From Fusarium oxysporum f. sp. lycopersici 4287 (taxonomy: Eukaryota > Ascomycota > Sordariomycetes > Hypocreales > Nectriaceae), in the NCBI RefSeq assembly GCF_000149955.1, contig NC_030995.1:310001-374000 (forward strand): a stretch of DNA of 64,000 nt, written 5' to 3'. Position numbers and translations under genes: made by a program. Shown in pieces: positions 1 to 12,428 of the stretch. Positions within the stretch are counted from its first letter, which is position 1; the number at the start of each line of letters is the position of its first letter. The notes below the pieces were generated by a model, which worked only from the letters and a program-made list of their open reading frames with translations, was not told the origin of the DNA and did no database searches.

Positions 1-138
1 CTCGGGGAGTTGCATGAGATGAACGAGCAGCTGCTCAATCCCACGCAGGCCGAGTATAATCCATTGCTGATCAGGCCGGACAACCCCAGACTACAAGCTA
101 TTTCGGATACAGCATTCAGCCACGGCCTAGAACACTAA
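1..138 (+). CDS. 3' end of an unrecognised gene (partial)
   Basis: Frame 1 is open from the first base to a TAA at 136-138 and encodes the last 45 residues of a protein that starts outside the window. The peptide is hydrophilic, begins LGELHEMNEQLLNP and ends AFSHGLEH. No family motif is recognisable. It could also be the tail of the final exon only. The call rests on an uninterrupted frame at the window edge and on codon choice that looks coding, so confidence is moderate. Confidence 0.5.
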   Translation, partial: LGELHEMNEQLLNPTQAEYNPLLIRPDNPRLQAISDTAFSHGLEH

Positions 139-1091
139 CTTCACCCCTGCTCGTGTAAGTCACTTGAACGGCATCAAGGTTTCAATTGCTCAGGTGCGAG
201 AGAGCCAGTACTCCCCAATCGGCATATGCAGCTTTCTTCCCGCCATCACATATTATTCGAGACATGCAGCAACTAGCTCCAATTGTAAGACCGGAGTTTC
301 CGCCATTTGATAAGTCAATGCGTGAATCGATAGTCTACGGGAGCGGGCGCTTGCGTATAGCATCAGCCGTTGGTTCATGTCATGGCGTTGAGATGTTCAC
401 GCGATGTGGGCGTCGGTGCGGCCCTCAGGGGAGCTACATGATAGGGCGGCGTAAACGAGCGCTGAGGCTAGTCTGCTCTTCTTCTGGCCTAGACGCAACG
501 AAACTATCGAAAGGAGCATGTTCCACGTGGAGGGCAAGGCCATTTTGGGATAGCAAATGGAGAGCTGAGCTTTAGCTGCATGCAGGGTCTCGAACCATTT
601 TCTCCGGGGCGTGCGAGACAAGCTTTTAGGGGTTTGGCGTCGAGACCATTGACTTTACAGGGGTATGTACCCTAAGCTCACTGTGTAAGGGCCCTGTGAG
701 AATTTTTAGGATCAACTAGAGCCGGGGCTGATCTTGGCTGAGCCATCTACCCTAGGCTGCCTCTCAATAGGATACTGAGGTGCTTCTATGCTGAATGAGC
801 AGCCACCGAGGTGAGTAAAGAAGCTGAGGTCTATGGGAAAATGTTGAAGATAAAGATCTCTGTAAAGTTTTATCCTGTTATGCTGTAACAATTGAGCGAT
901 TCGTGGTGATAGTGACTTTGAGATATTTTGATAAAATGTGGGACTCGAGCTTGCTTGTTCGTCATGTCCCTTAACTTATGAAATACGAAAAATTGTGATT
1001 GTTCTGATCCAAACATAACAAGGTACTTCATTCGAGGTAGCTTCAGTAATGACCTCCGAATAAATATTGAATATGTACGAAATACCCCAGA
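139..1091. other. intergenic, no gene seen
   Basis: This stretch lies between the partial left gene and the convergent 1046-aa gene. Short open frames near 186-621 overlap on both strands and show no family resemblance, splice structure or signal peptide. From about 840 on the DNA becomes A/T-rich, as expected for 3' flanking sequence. Confidence 0.6.
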
Positions 1092-4000
1092 TTATTCCTT
1101 GCGCAGCATCCATGAATCCTTAACTTCGGTCGTAGTTAACACAGAAACTTCCTTACCATCAGCATTCTTACTCTTCTGCCACCTCCCATAAATCTCCTTC
1201 GTCTTAATTTCAACATCGTTTCCTACAACACCATTAACAGTCGCCCTCACTAGCATAAAACTAGCGTCCAAGCCATTTGAAAATACAGCACCCCCTCCAG
1301 TTGTCCCACGAGGCTTCAAATGAATCACCAATTCAGCAGCCAACTCTTTCGTAGCCGCTCTATGTGTCGTGGCCGCGATCCACTGCTGTCGTGGCCCAAT
1401 GGCGCGTACGGTAGGTAACGGCGCCAGGTGGTCAAGAAGATGGGATGCATCTTCTCCAATGGGGATGGTGACTTCGATGGCAAATACTTCTGTTCCAGCT
1501 GGGAGATTATTGGGCGCAGTGCTGGCTTTGATAGAGAAGACAATGTGTTGAGGCGTGTTGGACTGCGCTGGTATGCTGCGGCCTGGGGAGTCTTGAGAAA
1601 AGGCCAGTTTTGAGAACCATGACTTGTTGGCTTCTATGTTCTCAGGCAAATGATTAATCGCCGGGTCGCGAGTATCTTCTTCAGGCACAGTCTGCTCAGG
1701 GAGGATACTTCGAGGCAGGCTCTCTTTGCCAGCCGTCACATTGAAGGTGAGTGTCACACAGTGATCACTCTCCAGTAACTGCGTCGCGATGTACACCACT
1801 TTCGAGTCTGCTTTTGGCTTGGCCCAGACCCGCTCTTTGTTCTGATCAATGAAGTAGTCCATCATATTGACCAGGAGATGAGGAGTGAGGATACCGGTGT
1901 CGTGATTCCAGATGGGCTTGATGGGGAAACCAGAAGGACTGATGACGCCCGTTCTACTCCACTCGATTTTCTTTTCCACTTCAGCTTGTGGCAAAGCGTT
2001 TTTGAACTTGTCCGTCATCGTCAAGAATGGCTTCATCTCGCAGGTGAATTCCATAGAATCCTTCTTGACATCTCCCAAACTGTAGCGTTGTTGATGTGGC
2101 GGTAGCTTAAGCTGGACCTTGTAGTCTACCAACTTTTGTCCCTGGCCTCTTGCGACAAGGCAGAGGATCATGTCCTCGTTACGTGTTCGGTACGCGCAGC
2201 TCAGAGGAGTGGGGTCGTTTGAGCCTGGTAGCTTGGTAGTGATGTTCATCTCGAGATCGGGAAAAGACTCCACGATACCACTGCGGACGATGAAGCCCGA
2301 GCCACCGATTTGTACACGATCGGCTGGCGCCTTTCCCAGATACAAATTGAAAGCCCAGCGAATGAGATCGCGGACAGGATCACTACCTCCTCCCATAGTG
2401 TTGGCCAGACTCATCGCACCATCGACCAAAGCATCGATCCAAGTATCATCGACGAGAAAACAGTTGACGCTTTCTTTCTCAAGGACAGCTGGATCTGGGA
2501 ATAGATACGTAGCTGGGACTAGCTTTAGAGACATGAGATTGTCGATGAGCCAATTGAACACGAGACCCAACTGAGGAATTGAAGAAACGACGGGCTTAGC
2601 CTGGCATAGTTCCAGAGTCTTATCTTCAAGCCAGGGCTTGGCTGCACTTTCAAGATGTCTGCGCAGTTTCTCAAAGGTCATCACGCCTGGCGCTGCGGCC
2701 ATGGATGTCGCTGGAGGAGAAGGGACTTGCCATCTTAGATCTCCATCTCTCGGCAGACCCTTCATCTTTGCCGCCACAGAGCCCTTGAAAAGCCCATCAA
2801 GTTTCGACAACGCGCTGGCAACAACGTCGTCCGCCTTGTGCATGAGTTTTGCAGCCTCATCCTCTGCCTCCTTAGACTTCGTGGCAGCTCCCTCATTCTC
2901 TGCGAACTTGGACTTGGTTACGGCTTTCATGCACGGCTTTCGACGGAGGTAGGCAATGGCCGTTGAAAACTTGGCGTCGCGACCTGCCAGTGTTCGGCCC
3001 AGCTCCCAGGCCGTATTGTACGAGATGTCGAGAATTCTCGCTGACGTGTCAATGATTTGCAGGTCAGTTCCGTGTACACTTGACTTGATGCGCGCTTTGC
3101 GCGATGACTTAGGGATAAGCGGTCCTCGGTACAGCGCCATGGATGATTCACCGGCAATGTCGCGATGACGGACGATAGTGTATCCCTCTGTGACCCTTCG
3201 ACGGACCCATGCAGCCGACGGATCGTCTGGACTATTGGGATCTGTTGCCTTAAGCTTGATCGCCAGCGGGCGTATGCTTTTATCATCAGCGAGATTCTTG
3301 AACATCTCAAGAGAATGATCCGCATTGTTCTTCTCCCAGGTGAATGTCCAGGAAAACAGAGAAACAAGTGCAACTGTTGCTGAGGCCTCACTCGCAGCTC
3401 TCCAGTCGATGCGACTGCCTAAGGTCTCAATTGAGACGATGTGCGCATATACTTTGACAGGCTCTCCACCTAGGGTATAAGGACGTGCTCGATGACCGAT
3501 AAGCGTGCTGAGTTTGTTCGTAACATGACCGCTCTCGTCCTTGACACCGCTATCTGTCATGTACGTGAGGAGTTTATAGCGGTCCAACTCCGGCCCAGCT
3601 TGTTGTCCCGTCTTGCCTGTTGAGTCTTGACGCTCAAAATACATCTTGAAAGCGCTGCTCTTGACAAACAGGAAATCAGCAGTAGCAGGTGATCCATCAC
3701 TTTTGACCGGAACATCAGCGTCGGAATAGTTCTCCTTGTGACACCACTTTGAGCGATTGCTGTTGAAAAGACTCAAAGGAAGTGTAAAAGATCTAGTACC
3801 CGAGGGCTTCGCAGCGCTGGTCACCTCCGGAGGCACGCACAGATCCTCGTCTGTAAAGAGAAGCAAAGCAATCCATGGCGTTGGCGCAGTGCCTGGATCA
3901 TACGTTTGCGACCGTTCCCAAGGTGTAGCTCCTTTGAGAACGACATGAGGAAGCGTCGTTGCACTCACGGTGCGCAAGTTTGGCGGATAGAATGAGTGAA

Positions 4001-4232
4001 CGAGGTCTGGTGCTATGGCATACGGTTGACATGCCTTGACTGTGATGGGTTGTGTCGATACCAGCTTCTCAGTCTCGTCGCCTGCTTTGACATCTTGAGT
4101 CGTGATGATCTCGTATTCTCCCGGAGGCATGGGAGGGATCTCATATGCGTAGAGACGAGCTTTTGCGTCGGCATTGTCGTAAGCAGTTGAACTGCTGGAC
4201 GATGCCGTCGCGATTGGCTTCGTATTAGACAT
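1092..4232 (-). CDS. large protein of unknown function, left member of divergent pair (1046 aa)
   Basis: A single exon reads from ATG at 4232 to a stop at 1092. No characterised domain is recognised. Visible landmarks are a low-complexity Ser-rich start, a PPMPPGEYEI segment (about residues 33-42), and TTLPHVVLKGATPWERS (about 92-108) followed by TPWIALLLFTDED. There is no signal peptide or clear membrane segment, so a soluble intracellular protein is likely. From memory, PPG-(D/E)-Y and LPHVVL-x-PWER motifs occur in large uncharacterised bacterial proteins that are encoded beside a second giant protein resembling the next gene; this is recollection, not a search result. The divergent partner starts 965 bp away, which suggests co-regulation. 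An intron-free 3.1-kb frame differs from most genes in this window and would fit acquisition from bacteria. Confidence 0.85.
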   Translation of the reverse strand: MSNTKPIATASSSSSTAYDNADAKARLYAYEIPPMPPGEYEIITTQDVKAGDETEKLVSTQPITVKACQPYAIAPDLVHSFYPPNLRTVSATTLPHVVLKGATPWERSQTYDPGTAPTPWIALLLFTDEDLCVPPEVTSAAKPSGTRSFTLPLSLFNSNRSKWCHKENYSDADVPVKSDGSPATADFLFVKSSAFKMYFERQDSTGKTGQQAGPELDRYKLLTYMTDSGVKDESGHVTNKLSTLIGHRARPYTLGGEPVKVYAHIVSIETLGSRIDWRAASEASATVALVSLFSWTFTWEKNNADHSLEMFKNLADDKSIRPLAIKLKATDPNSPDDPSAAWVRRRVTEGYTIVRHRDIAGESSMALYRGPLIPKSSRKARIKSSVHGTDLQIIDTSARILDISYNTAWELGRTLAGRDAKFSTAIAYLRRKPCMKAVTKSKFAENEGAATKSKEAEDEAAKLMHKADDVVASALSKLDGLFKGSVAAKMKGLPRDGDLRWQVPSPPATSMAAAPGVMTFEKLRRHLESAAKPWLEDKTLELCQAKPVVSSIPQLGLVFNWLIDNLMSLKLVPATYLFPDPAVLEKESVNCFLVDDTWIDALVDGAMSLANTMGGGSDPVRDLIRWAFNLYLGKAPADRVQIGGSGFIVRSGIVESFPDLEMNITTKLPGSNDPTPLSCAYRTRNEDMILCLVARGQGQKLVDYKVQLKLPPHQQRYSLGDVKKDSMEFTCEMKPFLTMTDKFKNALPQAEVEKKIEWSRTGVISPSGFPIKPIWNHDTGILTPHLLVNMMDYFIDQNKERVWAKPKADSKVVYIATQLLESDHCVTLTFNVTAGKESLPRSILPEQTVPEEDTRDPAINHLPENIEANKSWFSKLAFSQDSPGRSIPAQSNTPQHIVFSIKASTAPNNLPAGTEVFAIEVTIPIGEDASHLLDHLAPLPTVRAIGPRQQWIAATTHRAATKELAAELVIHLKPRGTTGGGAVFSNGLDASFMLVRATVNGVVGNDVEIKTKEIYGRWQKSKNADGKEVSVLTTTEVKDSWMLRKE

Positions 4233-5197
4233 ACTGCCGGTTCACCTGAGAAAGATGGTGATGGTACAAGTGGCAGTAAAATGTTCAATCAAGGCCCGTT
4301 GGCCAGGCTCAACTGCAGAATCGATTGAGGTGCCTCTGATAGAGAATGAGTATGAAGGCTTCACGACACAGGGCATTCAGAGCTTACACGAAGCAGACGT
4401 CTCAATGGCAATCAACTTCTCCATGGTGCCAATCTCACCAAGGAATGTGTAATTCTCGATAGACGATTTGTGTCTAGACTCAAGCCCATGTTCACTGCAT
4501 CTATACCCCTGCCAAGCGGGACATAGCTGAGATTCTCAGAACGTGAGACCTGCATCAAAACTATCGAAATAGTAAATCACGCGCCTGGGGAACTTGCCCG
4601 TTTAGAACCTCAGCGGATACGGCGTTCCCGTTTCGGTTGAGCAACACTCTTGTCGGAGGCAAATCGATGCATACGCCCTGAGCTAGTGATTGGAGCTAGG
4701 CGTTTCTTAGCGAGCGTCCCAGCTCCCGGGCCGCTAGTGGCCGTTCAGCCAGCCGCTATAAGGGGAAATAGGGAGACGCTAACCAGGCATTTAGTGGTGT
4801 GTGCCGTTCTTCCCGTAGGCCTCTTGGGGGGAAATGTTCCGTCGAGGAGGAGAAGTACACCGTGTGTTACGCACTGTTCAATGACTTGGGGACTGGACCC
4901 TGAAAGAGTGGTTGGTAATTGGGCCTCGGCCTGTGTGTCTCGGTCGCGTATCGTAAGCTGAATGAACCCTAGCTACAGCAGCATCTTACGAGAATTGCTT
5001 CCGTGCTATTAGATACTAGCGATGGCTAGAACAGTCAGGGTATCTTGTGCTGCGCATCGGATTGCCAGTGAGGTATGTAGAAGCACGAGGTCGAATTCTC
5101 GCAAGTTAGTTGATCATAGCGGCCATCTTCACTATCACCAACATACGACCAAATCACTACCCCTTCTCCATCAAGTTCGTTGACGCCTACTTCCACA
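4233..5197. promoter_or_regulatory. shared divergent promoter region of the two giant genes
   Basis: These 965 bp separate the start codons of the two divergent large genes and hold no convincing reading frame. The left half (4250-4460) contains only a short open frame without family features. No classical TATA box stands out near either start. The role is inferred from geometry. Confidence 0.45.
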
Positions 5198-8100
5198 ATG
5201 ACAACGGTGATGGCTTCTAAATCTGCAGCAATCGACCCAGCAGATGTGTCGGAAGATGAGCAAGAAACTCCAATTTATTTGGAGACACCATCTGCTCCCA
5301 AACCACAAAAGCCCATCAAGAAGGCCACAGACATTGATTGCTGGTCCATGAACCTCGATGCCTTCATTCTCAATAAGCACATCTTCAACAAAGAGCACTT
5401 TATCGCGCCACTAAACAGACCCGACAATTCGTCATTTCTGTCTGGGGAGTTCTCAGCGCCAGATGCGATCCCCAATGTTGACATTGACGGAGCGTATCCA
5501 TGGTATTCAAACTCTCGAATTGCGGATATCACACAGACACCGCAAGTTGACGAGGAGGGTAAAAATATCTATGATCGCATGCTGCGTAATGAGAGATTGG
5601 GCGTCTATCTGCATTGGACGCTGCCGCAGCATTTCCGCAATGGAAAAACAAAGGATACTGACGATGAAAAGGCTGGAGATGTCGCAGTAAGTGCACCACA
5701 CTGCGGTACCCGAACAGCATGACTGATTAAAGAAAGCAAACACATATACCAGATCGTTGGATAGTCTTCAGATGCATCACAGAAGCCTCTGAAGCCGGCG
5801 CTCCCGCACTGGCGGCCTTCATCGTTGAAAGCAATCGCATCCGCCATTTTGGCGGTCACTTTGACCCTTCCACAGACGACACTTTTGATGTTGAGACGGA
5901 AGCTTCTCCGTTCATCGACAAGGATGTCTCAGTGGAAAAGCAGGTCGATGTGTTTATGGGCATGAGGCGCAAGTTCGACGATGATTGGAATGATCCCGAT
6001 CCTAATGGCCTTTACCACTCGCCATTAACATTGCTGGACTCTGCAAACCCTCTATTCGCAGACTTTCAGCACCACAACTCAAACATCTTCTCCATTCACG
6101 ACGATATCTCATGGAAAAACAATGCGGGCCAGATTATCCGGCCTGCGTCTGCGACTATATCGTACGCTGTATTTGGCTATCATTCAACGTTTCATTCGGA
6201 GCACGACGAGAAGAAGTCCATTACCCACGGTGCCATGTATAATGTGAGGTGGACCAGAGATGAAGCGCCTAAAAACTCTGAGGCGCTCAATATTGTGAGA
6301 AATGTCAGCGGCAGCCAGCCTATAGCTATGGGATCAGACTCACTGGAAGCGCTTGAAGCATACCTTCATTCTTTACCAGAGGAGGCGATCCATGTGGAAA
6401 AGACGGCAGCCAATCAGAGCCTGGAGCCCAAGCGCTGGAGCAATAATGACTGGGTTGCGCTCATTGACGAGATGAAGATGGCAATCGGACAATCTGGCCA
6501 AGGTGGACTACTCGACTCCCACATACCGCAGAACCTCAGAGCTGGTTTCAAGCCTACAGATGGAGGCAAAAAATGGCGCTTCAACAATGAGAATGTGTCT
6601 GCCAAGGGTAACGACCAGCCCGTTGATCCCAATAAGATGCAAGATTTGCATGTTCCAACCGAAAAGGAGATGCAAGCCTTGCTCAAAGCGGACAGATTCC
6701 AGGCATACATCGATGCTCTGGACCGTCAAGAAGGATATCTTCGCCATCGGCTCTTTTGTGAATGGTGGAAGCGTCGTGCTCGTGTGGCGGGAGGCAGATG
6801 GAGAGATCCTCTAGTTCGCGCAGAATGTAGCAGGAGAATTCAGGATGATCTTGCGGCTTTGAAGATTGTCAAAGAGCTGCGCCAGAGGTACAGTCAGGAT
6901 AAAGTGCCTGCCGATCTGGAAAAGATGCATGCCACTGCTAGATCGGAGTTCTTCAGCCGCACGTCTCCTTCTATCGTCATGGGAGGACTTGGTACAGCGT
7001 GGCCCTCAGAGTTCCTCGTTAAAGAGAATAATAAGGCTAGACCGCTGAGCTCGCTTCCGTTTACTGGCAAACAGGGAGCAGAACTGGTACAGCAATGGCT
7101 AAAGGAACTGGTGGGAGCCAAGTCAGGCGATGCGAATCACCAACTGTGCATGGTCCACGGCATGAAGCTCTTCTTCCAGAACCCAGAACTGGTAGAAAAG
7201 ATCGTCGATGCGCAAAAGTCAAACAATGGCCTCATGCGACTTCCAGCCTTGTTTGAGTCTCTTGACAGCCTCAACGCTCTCAACTACACAGCACCAGGCT
7301 GGGTCCGTGTTGGAGTTGATGCGTTGATGCAGGAGTGGGCATATGCCTTGAGCATCGGCGACCCAGAGATGATGAAAGAGCCCAGGCCTGCTTACTACAA
7401 CAAAGCCGACACTCACTGGAATGATACGCAGCCATGTCGCGTATTGTTTCTAGAGTGGGAGGTTGAGTACTACCATCTGCCTAAGCGATTCTGGACGCTG
7501 CAAAGGTTAAGTGATGGCACGGCCGACTATAGAATCGCGCCTGGCGTCAACATCTCTTCGTTTGACATGATGGATCTCCACAAACGTACTGTCTCAGGAC
7601 GAAGTATTCTGCGTCCCAACGCCGAGTGGGCGATGACAACGCTGGCACAACAGCTGCTAGACAAAGTAGATGACGAGTCTCTCAAGAAGGCAGGCCTAGC
7701 AGGTGGAAAGAAGGAGATTCTTGCTCAGCTAGAGGAGTCCCTCAAGAGCCTCAATCTTGTATCCGGAAATCTTGATGGATTCACGGATCAGCTTCTCACT
7801 CTTCATGGAGGCATTCATGTATCGCCATACGAATCCGAGACGCATCCTCCGCGCAACGACAAAGAAAAATCTCTTCTCAAAGCGCTTCTTGAGTCAGAGA
7901 ATGGCCACGATGTTACTCCATTCGGAGAAGACGTCTGCTCTATTGATAAGGCAGAGCGGGACTTTAAGCCTGTTACTCACGGCCAAGCACGCTTCACAAA
8001 GTTCAATATCGTCGACAAATTCGGCCAAGTCGTCTCACCAATCCACACACCAGACGTCATCAACAAGACCCAGCCTCTGTATCCCTGCCTCGGTCGCACA

Positions 8101-9630
8101 ATTGCATGCCAACCGAATGAAGCAGAAGGCGGAGGCTTCGCCAACAGCGTTGAGCTAGACAAGGAGCACTGCTCACAATTCTTCCAGCTTGGTCATCGCA
8201 TCAATCAAGACGCGCGACTCAACGTCCAGTTCGTCGTAAACTCGGCCGACGTCGACGCGCATCATGAGACAACGCAGTTTTTCCGTGGTGATTACGAGGC
8301 AGGTCGCGGTCAGAGACATCATGTTTGGCGCCCTACCACAGAGTACGAGGATCCTGTCTGGGGCTGGCTTATGCTTGACTTTCGCACAATGGGCATCCAA
8401 GTCTACAACGCCGCGGGTGAAAGTATGGGCGAAGCACTGGTACCGGACAACATCCATGGCAAAGCATATTGGCAGGTTCACTACGCCGAGGGCGACATGT
8501 CTGAAGCAGCGAATGAGTCCTCACAGCTCCAACAGCTGATGAAGCGCATGTCTGATGCCAAGTTCCTCGTTGGCCTATGGGCGATGCTTTCTGATGCGTG
8601 TCAGAATATTTACAACGATCCTTTGACTGGTGATGCGCAGATGCTCAACATGGTGGGCCGTCCGCTTGCGCTCGTCAACATTGGCATGAACCTTGAGCTT
8701 GCTACACCTGTCATGCAGTCGCAGAGCTACCAGGACTTGTTGAAGAAGGAGGAAATCAAGCTTGACGAGTACAAATTCGAGGTCCTTCTTGGTGACAAGT
8801 CAAATCTGCGCGATGGACTCATCGGCTACTTTCCTCCATCGCCAGAGCCATCTACGCCAGTCCAGCTCGCTCCCATCCCACAGCCTCAAGACCGCGTCAA
8901 AGACAAGGTCCCCGATGTCAATTGCGTCTACACCGAGTTCGGTTATCCAGGACGTAACATCGTCGCGGGTGATAACCAGAAACCAGACTCTTTCGCCTCG
9001 CCCAGCTCGAGCAAAGTCTACCTTTCACCTTTGCACGTTGATCCCTCCAAATGCACGCCTGATCCCGCGAAAGACTACGACGCAGCTGCAGCTTACCATC
9101 GCGGCATCTGGAATCATCCTTCAACCGTTGTTCTTGGCGCTATCGTCGACCCTTACCAACCCGTTCATATCGCCACGGGTATTCTACCATCAACAACACT
9201 GAAGCTTCCCCAGTGGATCATTGACCAGACACTCAAGAAGCTACGCATCCTCCTGCGCGGTGGGCCTGTCCTCACAAGGTCAGACCTTCCAGGTATCGAC
9301 ACCGGTCTCGATTCATGGAAGAAACCTATGAACCAGACCACCGCTGAGGCATGCATTCCCGCCCTTACGGACAAGGGAGAGTGGTCATGGCTACAGCCTA
9401 ACCTTTCGGCGTATACCGTACCTGGAGATGATGATGAGTACTTACCCCAATTCGTGCCGTACAACTTGAAATCCGCGCCTTCAGACTACCCTCTGGAAAT
9501 GGGTCCGCATACAGTGTTGGAAGGTTTTTACAAGTTCGAACTATCTCAGATGAAGCCAAAGGCGGAGCTGAGGCCTGGTAATCCAGCGGAGGGTGGTGAC
9601 GCAAAGCAACAAAAGGAAATGAAGAAGTAA
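5198..9630 (+). CDS. large protein of unknown function, right member of divergent pair (about 1460 aa, 2 exons)
   Basis: Exons are 5198-5686 and 5737-9630. The 50-nt intron starts GTAAGT, has a CTGAT branch-like site and ends AAAG; the nearby CCAG acceptor would give an immediate stop. Splicing joins LGVYLHWTLPQHF (about residues 134-146) to IPDRWIVFRC (about 167-176). Later landmarks are NIFSIHDDISW, an ARFTKFNIVDKFGQV segment, DPVWGWLMLDF and GRPLALVNIGMNLEL. I know no named domain, but GV-x-LHW-x-LP, P-(D/N)-RW and GRPLALV are, from memory, hallmarks of giant hypothetical proteins of bacteria that sit beside a partner like the gene on the left. No signal peptide or membrane segment is seen. 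The C-terminus is Lys/Glu-rich. A fungal intron inside a bacterial-looking gene suggests an old transfer; this is inference. Confidence 0.85.
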
Positions 9631-9927
9631 TTGAGACGTGGTGTAAGGCGAGATGTGATCGCCTAGTTACGGTTTTCTTCACCTGTACATACATGTCTGT
9701 CTGCCTATCGGGTGCTAGTCTTTGCTTGAGTAGTTTCTCTTGATACAATACCACAGTGCTTATTCTGAATCTCATAGAGATAGCTCTGACTCGACTACCT
9801 TAGATCTGACTGGGAGTATGCCGAGTATTACTTGTCACGATCAACGCGTAATGACTCTTTGCTGTGTAACTCGTTCTTCAGAGGTTCATAAATCTGTATG
9901 CCATTGTGAGATCCGTCACTCTATATC

Positions 9928-12428
9928 TCATCGCTTGAGCCCATGCCTCTGAAACCAACTCTGATGATGCTCCTCCTCCCACCTTTTCTCCGCCCTTCTC
10001 AACGTCGCAGAAACATCCCAGAAATCTCTCCTCTGCGCTACATCCCTCGCCGTCCTGCCCTTATTATCTTTAATCGTCGGATCCGCCTTCCAATCCCTCA
10101 ACACCCTAATAACCTCCCTCTTCTCATCATCACCATCCTCCGCCACACTAGCAGCATAGTGCAACGGCGTACGTCCATCCGTTGTACGAGCGTTAGGATC
10201 AGCGTGAGCGTCATCTACCAGTAGTTCTACAAGTGCCGCGGATGCGTAGCGCGCTGCGAGGTGGAGGGGTGTGCGGCCCCCGTTGGCGCGCGCGTTGGGG
10301 TTGGCGGAGGAATCGAGGAGGAGCATTGCTATTGCGAGGTGGTCGCGTTCAGCGGCGAGGTGGAGGGGTGTGAAGCCGTTTTGATCGCGGGTTGAGGGGG
10401 AGGCGTGGCGGAGGGCGTTGGTGCAGGTTTGGATATCGCCACTCCATGCGGCGTCGAGGAGAAGTTCTTCGGGGTCTTCTGCAGGTGCTGGTGGCTTTGG
10501 GGGTTTGGCTTCAACTGGAGTGGGTTGCGCGGGCTTGATGCCTATGGGTTCTTCTTTCTTCAATGGCACCTCTGTTGGCTGTGCAGGTTCGGCCTTGGGT
10601 GATGGTGTTGGAAGATCGGCCAGGTCATCGTCAATATTGAGCTTCACACCCTTAGGAGACTCTGGAGTAGCTTGATCGGTAGTATTCTGAGCCTCAGGTC
10701 TACCGCCGCCCTTCTCATGGCTCGCTGCCCCATGATGTACTCTTGTATCGCCAGCAAATGTAGAGGAGGAAGTCTTGCGTCGTCTCACGGTCGAGGTTCT
10801 CGAGCGTGGCCTTCCACTCGCCGACCTTCAGTTCAAGCCAGAACCTGTTCAGCGATCGACCGACACAGGATTCTCGGAGCACCAACCTCATTGGAATTGT
10901 TGCCCAATCGAAATTACCACGTGGACGGGACGCACTCGACCGTCGCGCATCGGGGGAATTCGAAGACTGCCCAGGGGCAGGCGGTGGTACAGGATTGTCG
11001 AAGCCGGGTGGAGCGGGCTTCATTAGAGCACGTCTGGACTTGGGGTCAGCTGAGCACCTGTGGGAGGGGGCTTGCGACTTACGAGTAAATGTTGACCATG
11101 AGTTTGCTAAGAGCAGCCAATTGCTTCTCCAGCTCGCCATCAGCCAACTTGATCTTCTCCTCCCACTCATCCTTATACTTGTAAGAGTTATAAAACTCCT
11201 CAAGGCCACCAAACATCGTCCCTTCTAACCCATCACTGCTAATCTCTTGAAGGAGCTTCGTCATTTCGTCCAGTGCGGCTGTCGCATTCCTGATCGCTTC
11301 ATCAATCTGCCTCCGCATGGGCTTCGCATCATCTCCCTCGATGATGTCAGGTCGTGCTTCCAATGTATTCTGAATCTGAGTGATTGTGTCTCTTGCTGTT
11401 GTCGCCTTGGCTGATAGTTCATGGATCTCCTCGGGAGTTTTTTGTAGCTTCATGAACCAATCTGTCCATTCTTTGGCCGTGTCGGCGTGCTTACCCAGCG
11501 CTTCGATGCCAGCGTAGGCAGCGACGGCTTGAGGGAAATGTTTCATGAAGTCAAAGCCCTTCTTCTTAGGCTCCTTCTCAACGGGCTTCTCGGCTGGTTT
11601 GGCTTCCTGTTGCTCTGGAGACTTGACAGAGTGCCTTCGAGAGGAAGGCTGTGAATTCCCAGCACCGGAATAGCTTGGTCTTCTGCCGTTACTCGCCGTT
11701 TCATGCCTTTCATGAGAACGAAGTGGTGAATCTCCCCTTGATCGAGGTCGTCCTCGTAGCATGTCTGCAGCCAAGTGAGGTGCTGGCCTGTACACTGACG
11801 GCGGCGATCTCTTCCCAGCTCCAAGAGGACGCCTTGGTGACGGCGGCGGCTCATAGGATGGACGTCTTCTCGGATCTGGTCGTGAGCTGTCCGTCGGGTA
11901 AGACCTCATAGGCGGACGTGCGACCGCAGGCTTTGGAGAGTGCGGGAACGGTGGTGTTTCTGTTCCATGAGGTCGAGGCTTTTGACGACGTTCTGGAGTC
12001 GGAGATCTGCGACGGGATGTAGGCCTACTCTCATCTTCCGACATCCAGTCCGAATCTCTCGTCATGCGCCGTCTCAGCGCTCGCTGCACAGGCGCCGGTG
12101 GAGGCGGTCTCGCTTGAGGCGACACAGACCTGAAGCCTGAGTCCCGACGCCTTGGTCGCTCATAGTAAGATTGTCTTGGACTCGATGAAGGGGGATACCG
12201 TGGACGCCGACTTTCGGCTTCATAAGATCTTGATCTTTGTGCAGCGCCTACACCCGGTGGAGGTCTCAACGGTCCCTCATTTTTTATCGTTGGTGGTGGA
12301 TGACTTGGCGGGGGTCTTGAGTAAGACGCGCTCGGCGTTCTAAGAGGCGATCTTTTCGGCGCAGGCGCTGGTGCAGGCTGAGGTTTCGGTCTCGTAGACG
12401 ACCTCAGTGATGGAGCTTTCTTTGGCAT
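9928..12428 (-). CDS. ankyrin-repeat protein with long disordered head (about 795 aa, 3 exons)
   Basis: Exons on the minus strand are 12428-11083, 11033-10789 and 10724-9928. Intron 1 (49 nt, GTAAGT...CCAG) is clear. Intron 2 (64 nt, GTGAGA...GCAG) was chosen because it is the only phase-consistent join between the two coding frames. Residues 1-300 are Pro/Ser/Arg-rich and predicted disordered. Residues about 300-450 form a helical, coiled-coil-like segment (DFMKHFPQAVAAYAGIEAL onward). The C-terminal 190 residues contain three to four ankyrin repeats with GFTPLHLAAERDH, GRTPLHLAARYAS and GRTPLHYAASVAE. Ankyrin repeats mediate protein binding, and the layout resembles fungal scaffold or signalling proteins, but no specific function can be named. 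It converges on the giant gene with about 300 bp between stops. Confidence 0.75.

Noticed and set aside
581..597. GGTTCGAGACCC tRNA-like T-loop on the minus strand
   Set aside because: No T-stem pairing and no D- or anticodon-arm upstream; not a tRNA.
12150..12345. 63-codon frame opposite the ankyrin gene head
   Set aside because: Shadow of the Pro/Arg-rich disordered coding sequence.
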